From the NCBI GenBank assembly GCA_021202465.1, contig JAJQCZ010000010.1, positions 124,001 through 188,000 on the forward strand: 64,000 nt of DNA. The letters are read 5' to 3'. This document shows, in pieces, positions 1 through 8,326 of this stretch. Each line of letters starts with the position of its first letter. Positions within the stretch are counted from its first letter, which is position 1. This stretch comes from Lachnospiraceae bacterium (GTDB lineage: Bacteria; Bacillota; Clostridia; Lachnospirales; Lachnospiraceae). The notes beneath the pieces were generated by a model, which searched no databases, had not been told where the DNA came from, and worked only from the letters and a program-made list of their open reading frames with translations. The position numbers and the translations under genes were made by a program.

Positions 1-55
1 GTATGGCAGCCAGCAATGCCGCCAGGCAGAGCATTCTGATCATTCTTTTCCGCAT
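1..55 (-). CDS. Partial secreted or membrane protein (N-terminal signal only)
   Basis: The first 18 codons of a gene that runs off the left edge. Reading from an ATG at 55 gives MRKRMIRMLCLAALLAAI, a basic start followed by a hydrophobic stretch, as in a signal peptide or lipoprotein leader. A GAGAGGA ribosome site lies just upstream. It lies downstream of the duplicated-domain lipoprotein, in the same direction with a gap of about 55 bases, so it may be the next gene of that operon. The product cannot be named. Confidence 0.55.
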   Translation of the reverse strand, partial: MRKRMIRMLCLAALLAAI

Positions 56-110
56 GTTTTCATTCCTCTCCCGCATCTGTGATCTCTCTTTATATATTCG
101 GAATCAACAG

Positions 111-1208
111 CTATTCTTCAATGATGGCCGCCGTTTCCACATCTTCCACGATACCAGCTGTTTCTTCCTCAATGATGGCCGCCGTCGCCCCCTCATTCAC
201 GACCTCTGCGGTCTCCTCGATCGGAACCTCCGGTTCACGAATCGTAAAGGTATAGTCTGCTTCATTATCATATTGTGTGGAAATCCGAATATAATAGACG
301 CAGCCCGTCGTCAACTCTCCCATAGAAAATGTCGATGCCGTTCCGCTATCATTGGCGTCACCGGAAGCAAGTTCTGTACCGTATTCGTCATATACATTTG
401 CATAAACATGTCCTGTCGTTGACGTTTCATTCACAAGTGTCAGCATATATTCTCCAGATACTTCCGGGACAAAGGCAAAGTACTGGTATCCCCCTGTTGC
501 GGTTGCTGCAATTTTCGACTCGACAGGAACGATACCGGCATCATCCTGATTGGATGCCAAAGTCACAGTATTAGAAACCGCTGTACCCTCTGTCTCCATA
601 ATACTGGATATTTCGCTGTTAAAATTGCGGATCATCACCATGACAACGGCCGGATTTCCATATTGTGTTGACAGGCGGACATAATAGGTTGTATTCGCCG
701 ACATTCCTTCCACGGAAAAGGTAGATGCCAGCCCGTTTCCTCCGGCATCACCAGAAGCAAGCTCCGTACCGTATTCGTCATATATATTTGCATAAACATG
801 TCCTGTCGTTGACGTTTTATTGATCAGCGTGACCCGGTTATCCGCATTCGCGTCACTGTCTGTCGTAAACGAAAACCAGTAATACCCGTCGCCCAGGCTC
901 CCGTACAGCTTCGTGTTCATGGGCATCTCGGCCGCCGAGTTCTGATTATCCCCAAAGTTGATCACTGTGCCGTCCCCGTCCACGTCCAGCACTACGGTGG
1001 ATTCTTCCGTTTCCGTCGCAGCCTCCGTCGTCGCTGCTTCCGTCACAGCTCCGGTTTCCTCAAGAGCTTCTGTCACTTCAGCCGTGGTCTCCGCCGTCGT
1101 CTCCGCAGCCTCTGTCGATTCCCCGGAATCCGACGCGCCGCAGCCGCTCAGCGCAAGCGCCGCCATCATCAGTACCGCCAGAAATGTCCCCAGCATTCTC
1201 TTTTTCAT
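111..1208 (-). CDS. Lipoprotein with a tandemly duplicated extracellular domain
   Basis: A surface lipoprotein of 365 residues. The start is the ATG at 1208, preceded by AAGGAG; an in-frame ATG at 1274 lies inside the sigma gene and has no good site. The leader MKKRMLGTFLAVLMMAALAL ends in the lipobox LSGC. An acidic, Thr/Ala/Glu-rich linker follows, then two copies of a domain of about 110 residues. Each copy contains TGHVYAN, YDEYGTELASGDA and TYYVRLSTQY-like segments. The tail is low-complexity and repeats AAIIEE. It follows the membrane-fused sigma factor by 20 bases, so the two are probably co-transcribed and linked in function. The fold resembles bacterial pre-peptidase-type beta sandwiches, but I cannot name the family. 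Ligand unknown. Confidence 0.8.
   Translation of the reverse strand: MKKRMLGTFLAVLMMAALALSGCGASDSGESTEAAETTAETTAEVTEALEETGAVTEAATTEAATETEESTVVLDVDGDGTVINFGDNQNSAAEMPMNTKLYGSLGDGYYWFSFTTDSDANADNRVTLINKTSTTGHVYANIYDEYGTELASGDAGGNGLASTFSVEGMSANTTYYVRLSTQYGNPAVVMVMIRNFNSEISSIMETEGTAVSNTVTLASNQDDAGIVPVESKIAATATGGYQYFAFVPEVSGEYMLTLVNETSTTGHVYANVYDEYGTELASGDANDSGTASTFSMGELTTGCVYYIRISTQYDNEADYTFTIREPEVPIEETAEVVNEGATAAIIEEETAGIVEDVETAAIIEE
361..429. repeat. Direct repeat, copy 1 (inside lipoprotein gene)
   Basis: A 69-base block nearly identical to 751..819, with about 4-5 differences by eye. It encodes the TGHVYANVYDEYGTELASG segment of the second lipoprotein domain. The high DNA identity points to recent duplication or gene conversion. 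Confidence 0.8.
751..819. repeat. Direct repeat, copy 2 (inside lipoprotein gene)
   Basis: Partner of the block at 361..429, encoding the same segment in the first lipoprotein domain. A run of about 30 bases beginning TTGCATAAACATGTCCTGTC is identical in both copies. Confidence 0.8.
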
Positions 1209-1228
1209 CTTCGTTACTCCTTTGAAAT

Positions 1229-3418
1229 TTAATTTATCTGATCCAGGCCCGAAAGGTCTGAAATATCCGTCCATGTAATTGCCTGATTCTCATCGGCAAA
1301 TGAATCCAACGTATCAAATGTATATGAAATCGTATCTCCGTTGGCAAGCTCGCCGGACCGGATGGTCACCCGGCAGAAATCTATCTCTCCCGTTGCGGGG
1401 TAATAATACGTCTGTCCGTAAAATCCATCCCCGTCTGCAGCCAGGTATGCGGTCATCACCGACACATTCCCATTGACCTGCTGCAGAACGCCGGATTCCA
1501 CATCGAAGACCAGGCAGTCATAATAATAAAGAAGCCTTGCTCCGTATGGCTCATACGTATATAGAGCCCCTACAACCAGTTCCGGAATCCCGTCGGCATC
1601 CAGATCTGCTGTGAAATAATAACGTTCATCGCCCTCCAGATCCGTCTCGAAGGTTCCGGATTCCGTACTTGCTTCTGCGTCCGGGAAGGTATATTTCCCG
1701 TCAGCAGCATCCTGCAGCACACTCTCATAGAGTGCCCGCAGGGAATCCGAGTCAGAGGAAGTGTCGGCAGCCTGTTCCGCCTCGCTCTCCGCAGCCGACG
1801 AGCTTCCCGCTGCGTCAGCCTCCGTAATACTTACGATCCGGAAGTTCCCGTCGGCATTCCTGTTCAGGCAGGCGGTTTTATCAACATCCGTCGTACTGGA
1901 GAACTCATAATCATCCACTTCTTTATGGAAGTGAAAGTGTACGGTCATTTCCTCTTCCGTATAATATGCGTCCGTAATCTCCGCCGTCGCAGTGAAGTTT
2001 AATTCCGCCGCAGACGCCCAGATCGTCTCTCCGTCTACGTCCGTGCCATACTCTGTATCACTGTCGTTTTCTTCCGTAAACTGATAGTCAGTAAATACAG
2101 AAAACAGGCGATTGAGCTCACTGACACTGTAACCCCTTCGATACGATGCGTCAAGCCCGTATTCCGTCAGGATATTCAGGCCGTTCGTGGAGGACTGGCA
2201 GAACTGGTTCCGGATCATCTCATAGTCAGCATCAGATAACCCGGCTTCCGTCAGCTCCTCCGGCCCGTAGGCAAGTACGAATTCCAGTTCTTCCTGTGTA
2301 AGTTCTCCTTCCAGCAGCTCCGGATAATCCTCCTCTGCTACAGCCTGCGGCTGTGTCTCCTCTGCCAAGGTTTCATCCGGGGTACTTTCCGTCTCCGGGG
2401 CGGATTCTTCGGAGGATTCCGCATCCGTTAAAAGCACGAATTCTGTAGTATCCTCCGCAGATGTCCCCGTCTGTTCAACCGGGATTGAGTCCCCCGCGCT
2501 GTTCCGGTTCCATCGGGCAATTCCATAGGCCGAACCGCCGATCACCGCGGCGCCGAGCAGAACAAGCAAAGCTTTTCCCGCCGCCGTATGGAACAGTCCG
2601 GCGCCTGCCGCCTGCCCGGCTCCCGACGCGCCGGCGGCCTGTGCATGGAAAACCTCGCCTCTCTGTGAGTCTGCTGCACCCGCATCGGAGGGTGAAGGCC
2701 CCTTTCCCGAAGCCGAAAACTCCCGAAATACAGTGTCTTCAATCCCGCGCCCGGCTTCCTGAAAGCCAGCTTCCGAGGACATGGCATAGGCATCCTCGTG
2801 ATAAAGCAGAAGAAGAAATGCCAGCGGAGCCAGGCCGTACAGCCTGTATCCCTTTTTCTGCAGATCCTCGGCCTTCTTTTTAATATTCTTCCTGCCGTAA
2901 TTCAGGCGGGATTTTACGGTATTCTCCGAACAGTTCAGCGCCTCTGCGATCTCCCGGATCGAGGCATCCTCGATGTGAAACATCAGAATACAGATTCTTT
3001 GTTCTTCAGATAAGGAATCCATCAGTTCCCGTACCAGCTGGCGCGTTTCCTCTGTCGTGTACGACAGTTCCGGCTGGCGGCTGACATCCTCGTCCTCGAT
3101 ATGAAATTCAAAAGGCTCTTCCTCCGCGTCAGACGGAACATCGGAAAACAGGATCGGATTCTTTCTCACCAGAGCATTCTTCGCCGTATTGGCCACGATC
3201 TGGCCGAGCCAGGCCGGGAAACGCTCCGGGTCCTGCAGGGAATCCAGCTTCGTGAACGCCTTCATGTAGGCATCCTGCAGGATATCCCGGGCATCCTCTT
3301 CATTTTTCATATACTGCAGCGCCAGATACAGCTTGCTCTTATACGTATTCTGGTACAGAAAGCCAAACCCGCGTTCCTCCCCGTTTCTGGCCAGCTCCAC
3401 AGCCTCTGTGTAGGTCAT
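1229..3418 (-). CDS. ECF-type sigma factor fused to membrane anchor and large outer domain
   Basis: A 729-residue protein. Residues 1-90 are a sigma-70 region 2 (DARDILQDAYMKAF, FPAWLGQIVANTAKN). Residues about 125-180 are region 4 with the helix-turn-helix ASIREIAEALNCSENTVKSR. A hydrophobic stretch follows near residue 195 (APLAFLLLLY), and a clear transmembrane segment near 285 (ALLVLLGAAVIGGSAYG). Next comes a Thr/Ser/Glu-rich linker and about 400 acidic residues, including a DxDxDG-type motif (ADLDADGIPELVVG). ECF sigma factors are normally about 180 residues, so this is a built-in membrane tether, probably regulating the sigma domain by signal or proteolysis (inference). It overlaps a small upstream frame by ATGA and leads into the lipoprotein gene. 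Confidence 0.85.
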   Translation of the reverse strand: MTYTEAVELARNGEERGFGFLYQNTYKSKLYLALQYMKNEEDARDILQDAYMKAFTKLDSLQDPERFPAWLGQIVANTAKNALVRKNPILFSDVPSDAEEEPFEFHIEDEDVSRQPELSYTTEETRQLVRELMDSLSEEQRICILMFHIEDASIREIAEALNCSENTVKSRLNYGRKNIKKKAEDLQKKGYRLYGLAPLAFLLLLYHEDAYAMSSEAGFQEAGRGIEDTVFREFSASGKGPSPSDAGAADSQRGEVFHAQAAGASGAGQAAGAGLFHTAAGKALLVLLGAAVIGGSAYGIARWNRNSAGDSIPVEQTGTSAEDTTEFVLLTDAESSEESAPETESTPDETLAEETQPQAVAEEDYPELLEGELTQEELEFVLAYGPEELTEAGLSDADYEMIRNQFCQSSTNGLNILTEYGLDASYRRGYSVSELNRLFSVFTDYQFTEENDSDTEYGTDVDGETIWASAAELNFTATAEITDAYYTEEEMTVHFHFHKEVDDYEFSSTTDVDKTACLNRNADGNFRIVSITEADAAGSSSAAESEAEQAADTSSDSDSLRALYESVLQDAADGKYTFPDAEASTESGTFETDLEGDERYYFTADLDADGIPELVVGALYTYEPYGARLLYYYDCLVFDVESGVLQQVNGNVSVMTAYLAADGDGFYGQTYYYPATGEIDFCRVTIRSGELANGDTISYTFDTLDSFADENQAITWTDISDLSGLDQIN

Positions 3419-3561
3419 TTTTTCTCTCCCCTCATTTGCCGGATTATTTTTTCGTAAAGCTTCTTCTTATCACCATCTTTTTCTTTAAAGTCGCTCATGT
3501 CCTTTCTGAACAACGCCAGAAACCAGAGCCAGAAATGTCTCTTCTCATCCAGCTTTCTCAC
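3415..3561 (-). CDS. Small coupled ORF before the sigma-fusion gene
   Basis: A frame of 45-48 codons ending in TGA that overlaps the ATG of the sigma gene (ATGA), the usual sign of translational coupling. The peptide contains DEKRHFWLWFLALFRKD then a very basic and acidic tail ending KKLYEKIIRQMRGEKK. AAGGAGG sits at 3563-3569. The possible starts are GTG at 3561, which abuts that site, CTG at 3552, or a weakly supported ATG at 3498. The short hydrophobic patch followed by a charged helix could be a membrane-associated regulator of the sigma factor, but that is a guess. Coding status is uncertain because of the unusual start. Confidence 0.45.
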   Translation of the reverse strand: MRKLDEKRHFWLWFLALFRKDMSDFKEKDGDKKKLYEKIIRQMRGEKK

Positions 3562-3766
3562 CTCCTTCTGTAACTATGACAGACGAGGAGGTGAAAAAGT
3601 TTTAGGGATTATTAAATATTTTCAAGATAGAAAATAAAATCCGCATGGTTTTCTGGTTTCACTTTCATAAAGTGAGCAGATCTTGTTGCTGTTAAGATAA
3701 TACCCCATACATTCACACCTCGAATCATTCGGCCGGCTGATATTTTGGTTCCTCATAAGCCTTACT

Positions 3767-4202
3767 TCAATCAGTCAAATATGGTTTCAATTTTTCTATC
3801 AGTTCAAATACCTTTGTCCCTGGTGCCGCATCAGCCGGTGATTTCCCCTCATTTTCCACGTCCAGAAGCCTGGCGTTCTTAATCGCCGTATCCATATACG
3901 GACGCAATATCTCATACATATCAGCCCGCCCTTTTGCATATTCACCGACCCCCATTTTTTTCAATACGGCTGAAAGTTTCGGCCAGTATTCCCATCTATA
4001 AGTGTCAGAGTGATAGTAGCTAAAATGCAGCAAATACCACAATTCGATACACTGATTTGACCAGATCGCATGAAACTCTGTCTCACATTGTCCCTTCGGT
4101 CACTATCAGGTGATATTCCGGCTGAAGTCTTATCTTTCTGTCCTGTCTCTGTTTCATCCATGTTTTACGGACATCGCTCTTTTTGGGCGGTTTTAAACTC
4201 AT
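3767..4202 (-). pseudogene. rloB: rloB (AbiLii-like) remnant with internal deletion and frame change
   Basis: An ATG at 4202 overlaps the stop of the ATPase gene (ATGA) after GGGGGAG. It reads 39 codons, with a basic N-terminus and YHLIVTEGT, typical of the start of RloB, then stops at 4083-4085. A different frame from about 4090 to 3767 carries the C-terminal part, including AIWSNQCIELWYLLHF, the RloB hallmark. Together they make about 145 residues against roughly 200 for the family. The middle, which should hold conserved acidic residues, is missing, so the gene looks inactivated by a deletion that also shifted frame. In RloA/RloB (AbiL-type) pairs RloB is the presumed effector; here the partner ATPase is intact. 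An ATG at 4042 gives a 91-residue C-terminal frame that could still be translated. Confidence 0.75.
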
Positions 4203-5407
4203 CCCCAATCTCCCCCTGCCAGCATATTTGAAAGATAAGGATCAGCTCCATATCGCCCTTCCAGATATTGCTTGTCAAAAGCAGCCGTACTGTTGACGCG
4301 TTCGTTATCCTCCCTTCGAATTTCATAAAGAGAATAAATTTCGCTCTCATGACAATCATTGAGCGCCGCAAACCAAATCTCATCTCTTCGGAAAACAGTA
4401 TTTCTCAGGGTACTCATATCCTGTGATGTAAACAGAAGCTGCGCGCCCTTCCGGTTTATATTCTTATTTTTAAAAAGGGAAATCACATATCTTAGCAGCT
4501 TTGGATGAAGCTTTGCATCCAGCTCGTCTACCACGACCAGACGCCCCTCCTGCAGAGCTAAAAGAATCACCGGAAGTACAGCGATCAGCTTTTTTGTTCC
4601 TTCTGATTCTTCCTCAAAACATATCTCATACGTCTCCCCGCCAATCTTTCTCTGGGTATACAGCCTCTCTTCCATCTCATCAAATCGATATCCCGAAAGA
4701 TCAATTCCCATGTCATTCAACGCTGTTAAAATTGTGTTGCGTACTGCTCCGTCCTTATATACCATGATCCTTTTCTCAACAGACGCATTTCCATAGCTGC
4801 GGATAACGCAGGATTCAAACCATCTTTGCACTTCTGTGATAATTGGAATATCATAGTTAATCGCGAGAAAAGACAGATAAGGCATCTTCGGATTGACGGT
4901 ACGGTTTATACCGGATTTTCGGAGGCTGGAGCCAAGCGTGATCACCGCCCGTTCCCTTTCAAATACGGTCCCGGTTCTCTTTCCGCCGATAGCCCGCCAG
5001 TAAAGCGACTCTGAAATTATTTCATCTTCCTTCAGTGCAAGATTGTAACAATATTCATTTTTTCCCTGTCGAAAATAAATAACAAACTCTGTCGGCTGTT
5101 CACGTGATTCCTGATCAAATAAAAACGGGATGCAGTTATCGCGATGCTGAATGATCACGCTTTCTCTGTTCTTTTCCAGATCTTTAATTGGTTTCACAAC
5201 TGTAGAAATCAGACAAGTCAACGCGCGCAGCAAATTCGACTTGCCTCCGCCATTTGGGCCATACACCACACCAACAGGGAGCAACTTATCTCCTTTTTCA
5301 CTCGAAAGAAGCGACTCTGAAAATTCCGGGATGGCAGCCGCCCGAAAATCAAATATATTTTCCGACTTATATGAGCGAAAATTTTTAAAAGAAAACTGGC
5401 AAATCAT
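4199..5407 (-). CDS. RloA/AbiLi-like AAA (ABC-type) ATPase
   Basis: A 402-residue ATPase of the SMC/ABC-like AAA family that pairs with RloB. It shows the N-terminal FKNFRSYKSE, Walker A GPNGGGKSNLLRAL near residue 50, a signature-like ESEGTKKLIAVLPVILLAL near residue 270, Walker B LVVVDELDAKLHPKLL, and a C-terminal LLFTSQD switch segment. In known AbiL/RloAB-type anti-phage pairs the ATPase senses and the partner acts (established for related systems, inferred here). The gene appears intact, with all motifs present, and its stop overlaps the start of the broken rloB. Solitary retention may reflect recent partner loss. Confidence 0.85.
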   Translation of the reverse strand: MICQFSFKNFRSYKSENIFDFRAAAIPEFSESLLSSEKGDKLLPVGVVYGPNGGGKSNLLRALTCLISTVVKPIKDLEKNRESVIIQHRDNCIPFLFDQESREQPTEFVIYFRQGKNEYCYNLALKEDEIISESLYWRAIGGKRTGTVFERERAVITLGSSLRKSGINRTVNPKMPYLSFLAINYDIPIITEVQRWFESCVIRSYGNASVEKRIMVYKDGAVRNTILTALNDMGIDLSGYRFDEMEERLYTQRKIGGETYEICFEEESEGTKKLIAVLPVILLALQEGRLVVVDELDAKLHPKLLRYVISLFKNKNINRKGAQLLFTSQDMSTLRNTVFRRDEIWFAALNDCHESEIYSLYEIRREDNERVNSTAAFDKQYLEGRYGADPYLSNMLAGGDWG

Positions 5408-5579
5408 AAGAATATACCTCTCTCTGTTTTATCAACTATTCTATTCTTATTATCTCTGCAAGTCAAGTTATATATGCTTTTTCAAAAAAACTTTTTTGTA
5501 TTTCCATTTTATAGTTTAAAATAGTTTCCTTCTCACTTATCTCCGCTTTGTCGCCGCATATTGATTGATCTGACGCAGG

Positions 5580-6461
5580 CTATTGATCCTCCTGAGAGAC
5601 TTGTTTCCTCTTTCGCCGTCTCCTCTGATACACCAGCACCCCCACCATCGCCAGAACGAGCACAGCCGAGAGCAGCTGTGAGACGGCGATTCCGGTACCG
5701 AAGAGCATCAGCGAGTCGGTCCGCAATCCCTCGATCCAGAAGCGGCCCAGCCCGTAGCCCAGCAGATAGAGGCAGAAGATCTCTCCCTCGAAATGAACGC
5801 GCTTGCGCACCCAGAGGAGGAAAAGAAGTACGCAGAAGTTCCAGGCACCCTCATAGAGAAACGTAGGATGCACCTGTATATAAGTGATTCCGTTTACGAC
5901 AATCTCATTTTCCAAAAGTTCCTCACTAATCATGTAGTCGTTAACCAGATCGACGTTAAGACGCATGGCGAAGAGGTTGTTCGTGTAGCCGCCGAAGGCC
6001 TCGCAGTTGAAGAAATTCCCCCAGCGCCCTACAATCTGCCCCGTGATCAGGCCGTAGCCGGCGGTATCCAGCAGACGGGGGAAAGGAACCTTCCGCCTGC
6101 GGGCGATCACGTAGACCGTAATCACCGCCGCGATGATGCCGCCGTAGATGGCCAGTCCTCCGGCCCGCAGATTGAAGATCTGCAGCAGATTATCCTTATA
6201 TATGTCCCAGTTGAAGACGACATAATAGATGCGTGCTCCGAGGATGCCGAAGATCACCCCATAGAGCGCGACGTCCATGTAAATCTCCGGGTCCTGTCCG
6301 CTCTTCTTCGCAATAAAGCAGGCCAGCGCCAGCCCCAGCAGCACGCCCAGGGCAATCATCAGACCGTAATAGGCAATGGTAAAACCGCCGATTGTAATTC
6401 CCTTCTGATGGTTCGTGATCTGGATACCCAGGTTCACGAACCAGATATCTACCTGATCCAT
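5580..6461 (-). CDS. lgt: Prolipoprotein diacylglyceryl transferase
   Basis: Membrane enzyme of 293 residues that moves diacylglyceryl from phosphatidylglycerol to the lipobox cysteine of prolipoproteins, the first step of lipoprotein maturation. About seven hydrophobic segments are visible. The signature GRWGNFFNCEAFGG lies near residues 145-160, and the C-terminal GRFWIEGLRTDSL is typical. AGGAGAG precedes the ATG at 6461. It would process the many lipoproteins encoded in this window. It stands alone on the minus strand, divergent from ychF. Confidence 0.95.
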   Translation of the reverse strand: MDQVDIWFVNLGIQITNHQKGITIGGFTIAYYGLMIALGVLLGLALACFIAKKSGQDPEIYMDVALYGVIFGILGARIYYVVFNWDIYKDNLLQIFNLRAGGLAIYGGIIAAVITVYVIARRRKVPFPRLLDTAGYGLITGQIVGRWGNFFNCEAFGGYTNNLFAMRLNVDLVNDYMISEELLENEIVVNGITYIQVHPTFLYEGAWNFCVLLFLLWVRKRVHFEGEIFCLYLLGYGLGRFWIEGLRTDSLMLFGTGIAVSQLLSAVLVLAMVGVLVYQRRRRKRKQVSQEDQ

Positions 6462-6628
6462 ATTGATCTCTCCTGAAATTTTCTGTCAGATATACGTTTT
6501 CAGAAACATAAAGATGATACCATGGATCGCCCCGTGATACCCCGGTATCGTCATTATACTCTCCGGGCAGGTAAAATACAAACTGTTTTTCCCTGTCCGG
6601 ATGAGATGATCGCATACCATTTTCTTCA

Positions 6629-6657
6629 TTGACTGTCCGTGGCGTTTCTGCTATCAT
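6629..6657 (+). promoter_or_regulatory. Promoter for ychF
   Basis: TTGACT, a 17-base spacer and TATCAT match a housekeeping sigma-A promoter. It lies 50 bases before the ychF start. Confidence 0.6.
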
Positions 6658-6706
6658 GTAACACGACAAAAAGAGGGCGTGAAAGCCCCTTACGGAGGAA
6701 TAAATC

Positions 6707-7807
6707 ATGAAGCTCGGAATCGTAGGCCTCCCCAATGTGGGGAAGAGCACCCTGTTCAACTCACTGACCCGTGCCGGTGCGGAATCGGCCAATTATCCGT
6801 TCTGCACCATTGATCCCAATGTGGGAATCGTGACTGTACCGGACTTCCGGCTGGGTCTGCTGGCAAATATGTATAACTCCCGGAAGGTGACCCCGGCAGT
6901 CATCGAGTTCGTCGATATCGCCGGTCTGGTGAAGGGCGCCAGCAAAGGGGAGGGGCTGGGGAACCAGTTTCTCTCGCACATCCGCGAGGTGGACGCCATC
7001 GTACACGTCGTTCGCTGCTTTGAAGACAGCAATGTGGTGCATGTGGACGGCAGCGTCAACCCGCTGCGGGACATCGAGACCATCCAGCTGGAGCTGATTT
7101 TCTCAGATCTGGAGATTCTGGAACGACGCATCGCCAAGACCACGAGGAGCGCCCTGAACGACAAGTCTCTGGCTGCCGAGCTGGTGGCGCTGAAGAAGCT
7201 GAAGGCCTGCCTGGAAGAGGGAAAGGCTGCGAAGAGCCTGGTTCCCGCTGACGAAGACGAGGCAGCCTTCATCGCCTCTCTGGATCTGCTGACGGCCAAG
7301 CCGGTCATTTACGCGGCCAACGTGGGCGAAGACGATCTGGCCGACGATGCCGCCGGAAATGCTTTCGTGCAGGAAGTCCGGGAGTATGCAGCTGAGGAGG
7401 GCAGCGAGGTCTTCGTGGTCTGTGCCAAGATTGAGGAGGAGATTTCCGAGCTGGATGATGAGGAAGAGAAGAAAATGTTCCTCGAAGATCTGGGACTCTC
7501 CGAGTCCGGCCTGGACAAGCTGATCACCGCCAGCTACCACCTGCTGGGTCTCATCAGCTACCTGACCGCCGGGGAACAGGAGACCCGGGCCTGGACGATC
7601 CGCAAGGGGACCAAGGCGCCCGCCGCCGCCGGCAAGATTCACTCTGACTTCGAGCGGGGCTTCATCCGCGCCGAAGTGGTCAACTATCAGGACCTGCTGG
7701 ACGCCGGCAGCTACGCCGCCGCCAAAGAGAAGGGACTGGTCGGTCTGGAAGGAAAAGACTATGTGGTACAGGACGGCGACGTCATCCTGTTCCGCTTCAA
7801 CGTATAA
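6707..7807 (+). CDS. ychF: YchF/Obg-family ATPase
   Basis: Universal P-loop NTPase (366 residues) associated with ribosomes and stress responses. G1 GLPNVGKSTLFN is at residues 6-17, the switch region is VEFVDIAGLVKGASKGEGLG, and the base-specificity loop has the YchF-type NVGED in place of NKxD, which in this family favours ATP over GTP. A C-terminal TGS domain includes TRAWTIRKGTKAPAAAGKIH and ends DGDVILFRFNV. The start is set by GGAGGAATAAATC. The DUF1292 gene follows after 49 bases, probably in the same transcript. Confidence 0.95.
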   Translation: MKLGIVGLPNVGKSTLFNSLTRAGAESANYPFCTIDPNVGIVTVPDFRLGLLANMYNSRKVTPAVIEFVDIAGLVKGASKGEGLGNQFLSHIREVDAIVHVVRCFEDSNVVHVDGSVNPLRDIETIQLELIFSDLEILERRIAKTTRSALNDKSLAAELVALKKLKACLEEGKAAKSLVPADEDEAAFIASLDLLTAKPVIYAANVGEDDLADDAAGNAFVQEVREYAAEEGSEVFVVCAKIEEEISELDDEEEKKMFLEDLGLSESGLDKLITASYHLLGLISYLTAGEQETRAWTIRKGTKAPAAAGKIHSDFERGFIRAEVVNYQDLLDAGSYAAAKEKGLVGLEGKDYVVQDGDVILFRFNV

Positions 7808-7856
7808 ATGTGTCACCCATTGAATTTTCACAATATTTATAAGGAAGGAAATACCT

Positions 7857-8186
7857 ATGAGCAACATCGAAGAGAGCTACACTGAGGAAGAGGATGTGAT
7901 CATCAACCTGGAGCTGGAGGACGGCACGCAGATGGAGTGTGTGGTTCTGGCCCGTTTTCCCCTGGAGGACCGGCAGTATGTGGCCCTCCTGCCTACCGAC
8001 CAGCTGGACGACGAGGAGGGCGAGGTCTTCCTGTACCGCTTCAGCGAAGATGAGGACGGCGAAGTAATTCTGGACAACATCCAGGACGATGAAGAATTCG
8101 AGGCCGTCGCCGACCGCTACGATGAGATCCTGGACGAGCTGGACTATGACGAACTGGTGGACGCCTCGGAGCTTGACGAAGAATAA
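7857..8186 (+). CDS. DUF1292 family acidic protein
   Basis: A 109-residue, strongly acidic protein of the DUF1292 family common in Firmicutes, with no established biochemical role. The family core MECVVLARFPLEDRQYVALL and VFLYRF is followed by an Asp/Glu-rich C-terminal half. AAGGAAGGAAATACCT precedes the ATG. In many Firmicutes this family sits beside yqgF-type genes; here it follows ychF. Transcription is closed by a strong hairpin at 8225-8274. Confidence 0.85.
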   Translation: MSNIEESYTEEEDVIINLELEDGTQMECVVLARFPLEDRQYVALLPTDQLDDEEGEVFLYRFSEDEDGEVILDNIQDDEEFEAVADRYDEILDELDYDELVDASELDEE

Positions 8187-8224
8187 ACAGTTTTCCTCTT
8201 TATCTTTTAGCATCATCTCTACAG

Positions 8225-8274
8225 AAAAGACCGCGCCGCCGGGAATAAAATTTCCCCGCAGCGCGGTCTTTTTC
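8225..8274 (+). terminator. Rho-independent terminator after the DUF1292 gene
   Basis: Inverted repeat AAAAGACCGCGC ... GCGCGGTCTTTTT. The A-run and T-run on either side let it serve both directions, so it may also end the convergent helicase gene. Confidence 0.85.
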
Positions 8275-8326
8275 TGTCCAGTATGGAATGCCCCAACAGT
8301 TCACATGGCTCCCGTATGAAGCAGTC

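Noticed and set aside
3570-3766. ECF-type autoregulated promoter before the sigma-fusion operon
   Set aside because: AAC- and CGTC-like boxes occur, but their spacing is wrong and nothing distinguishes them from chance.
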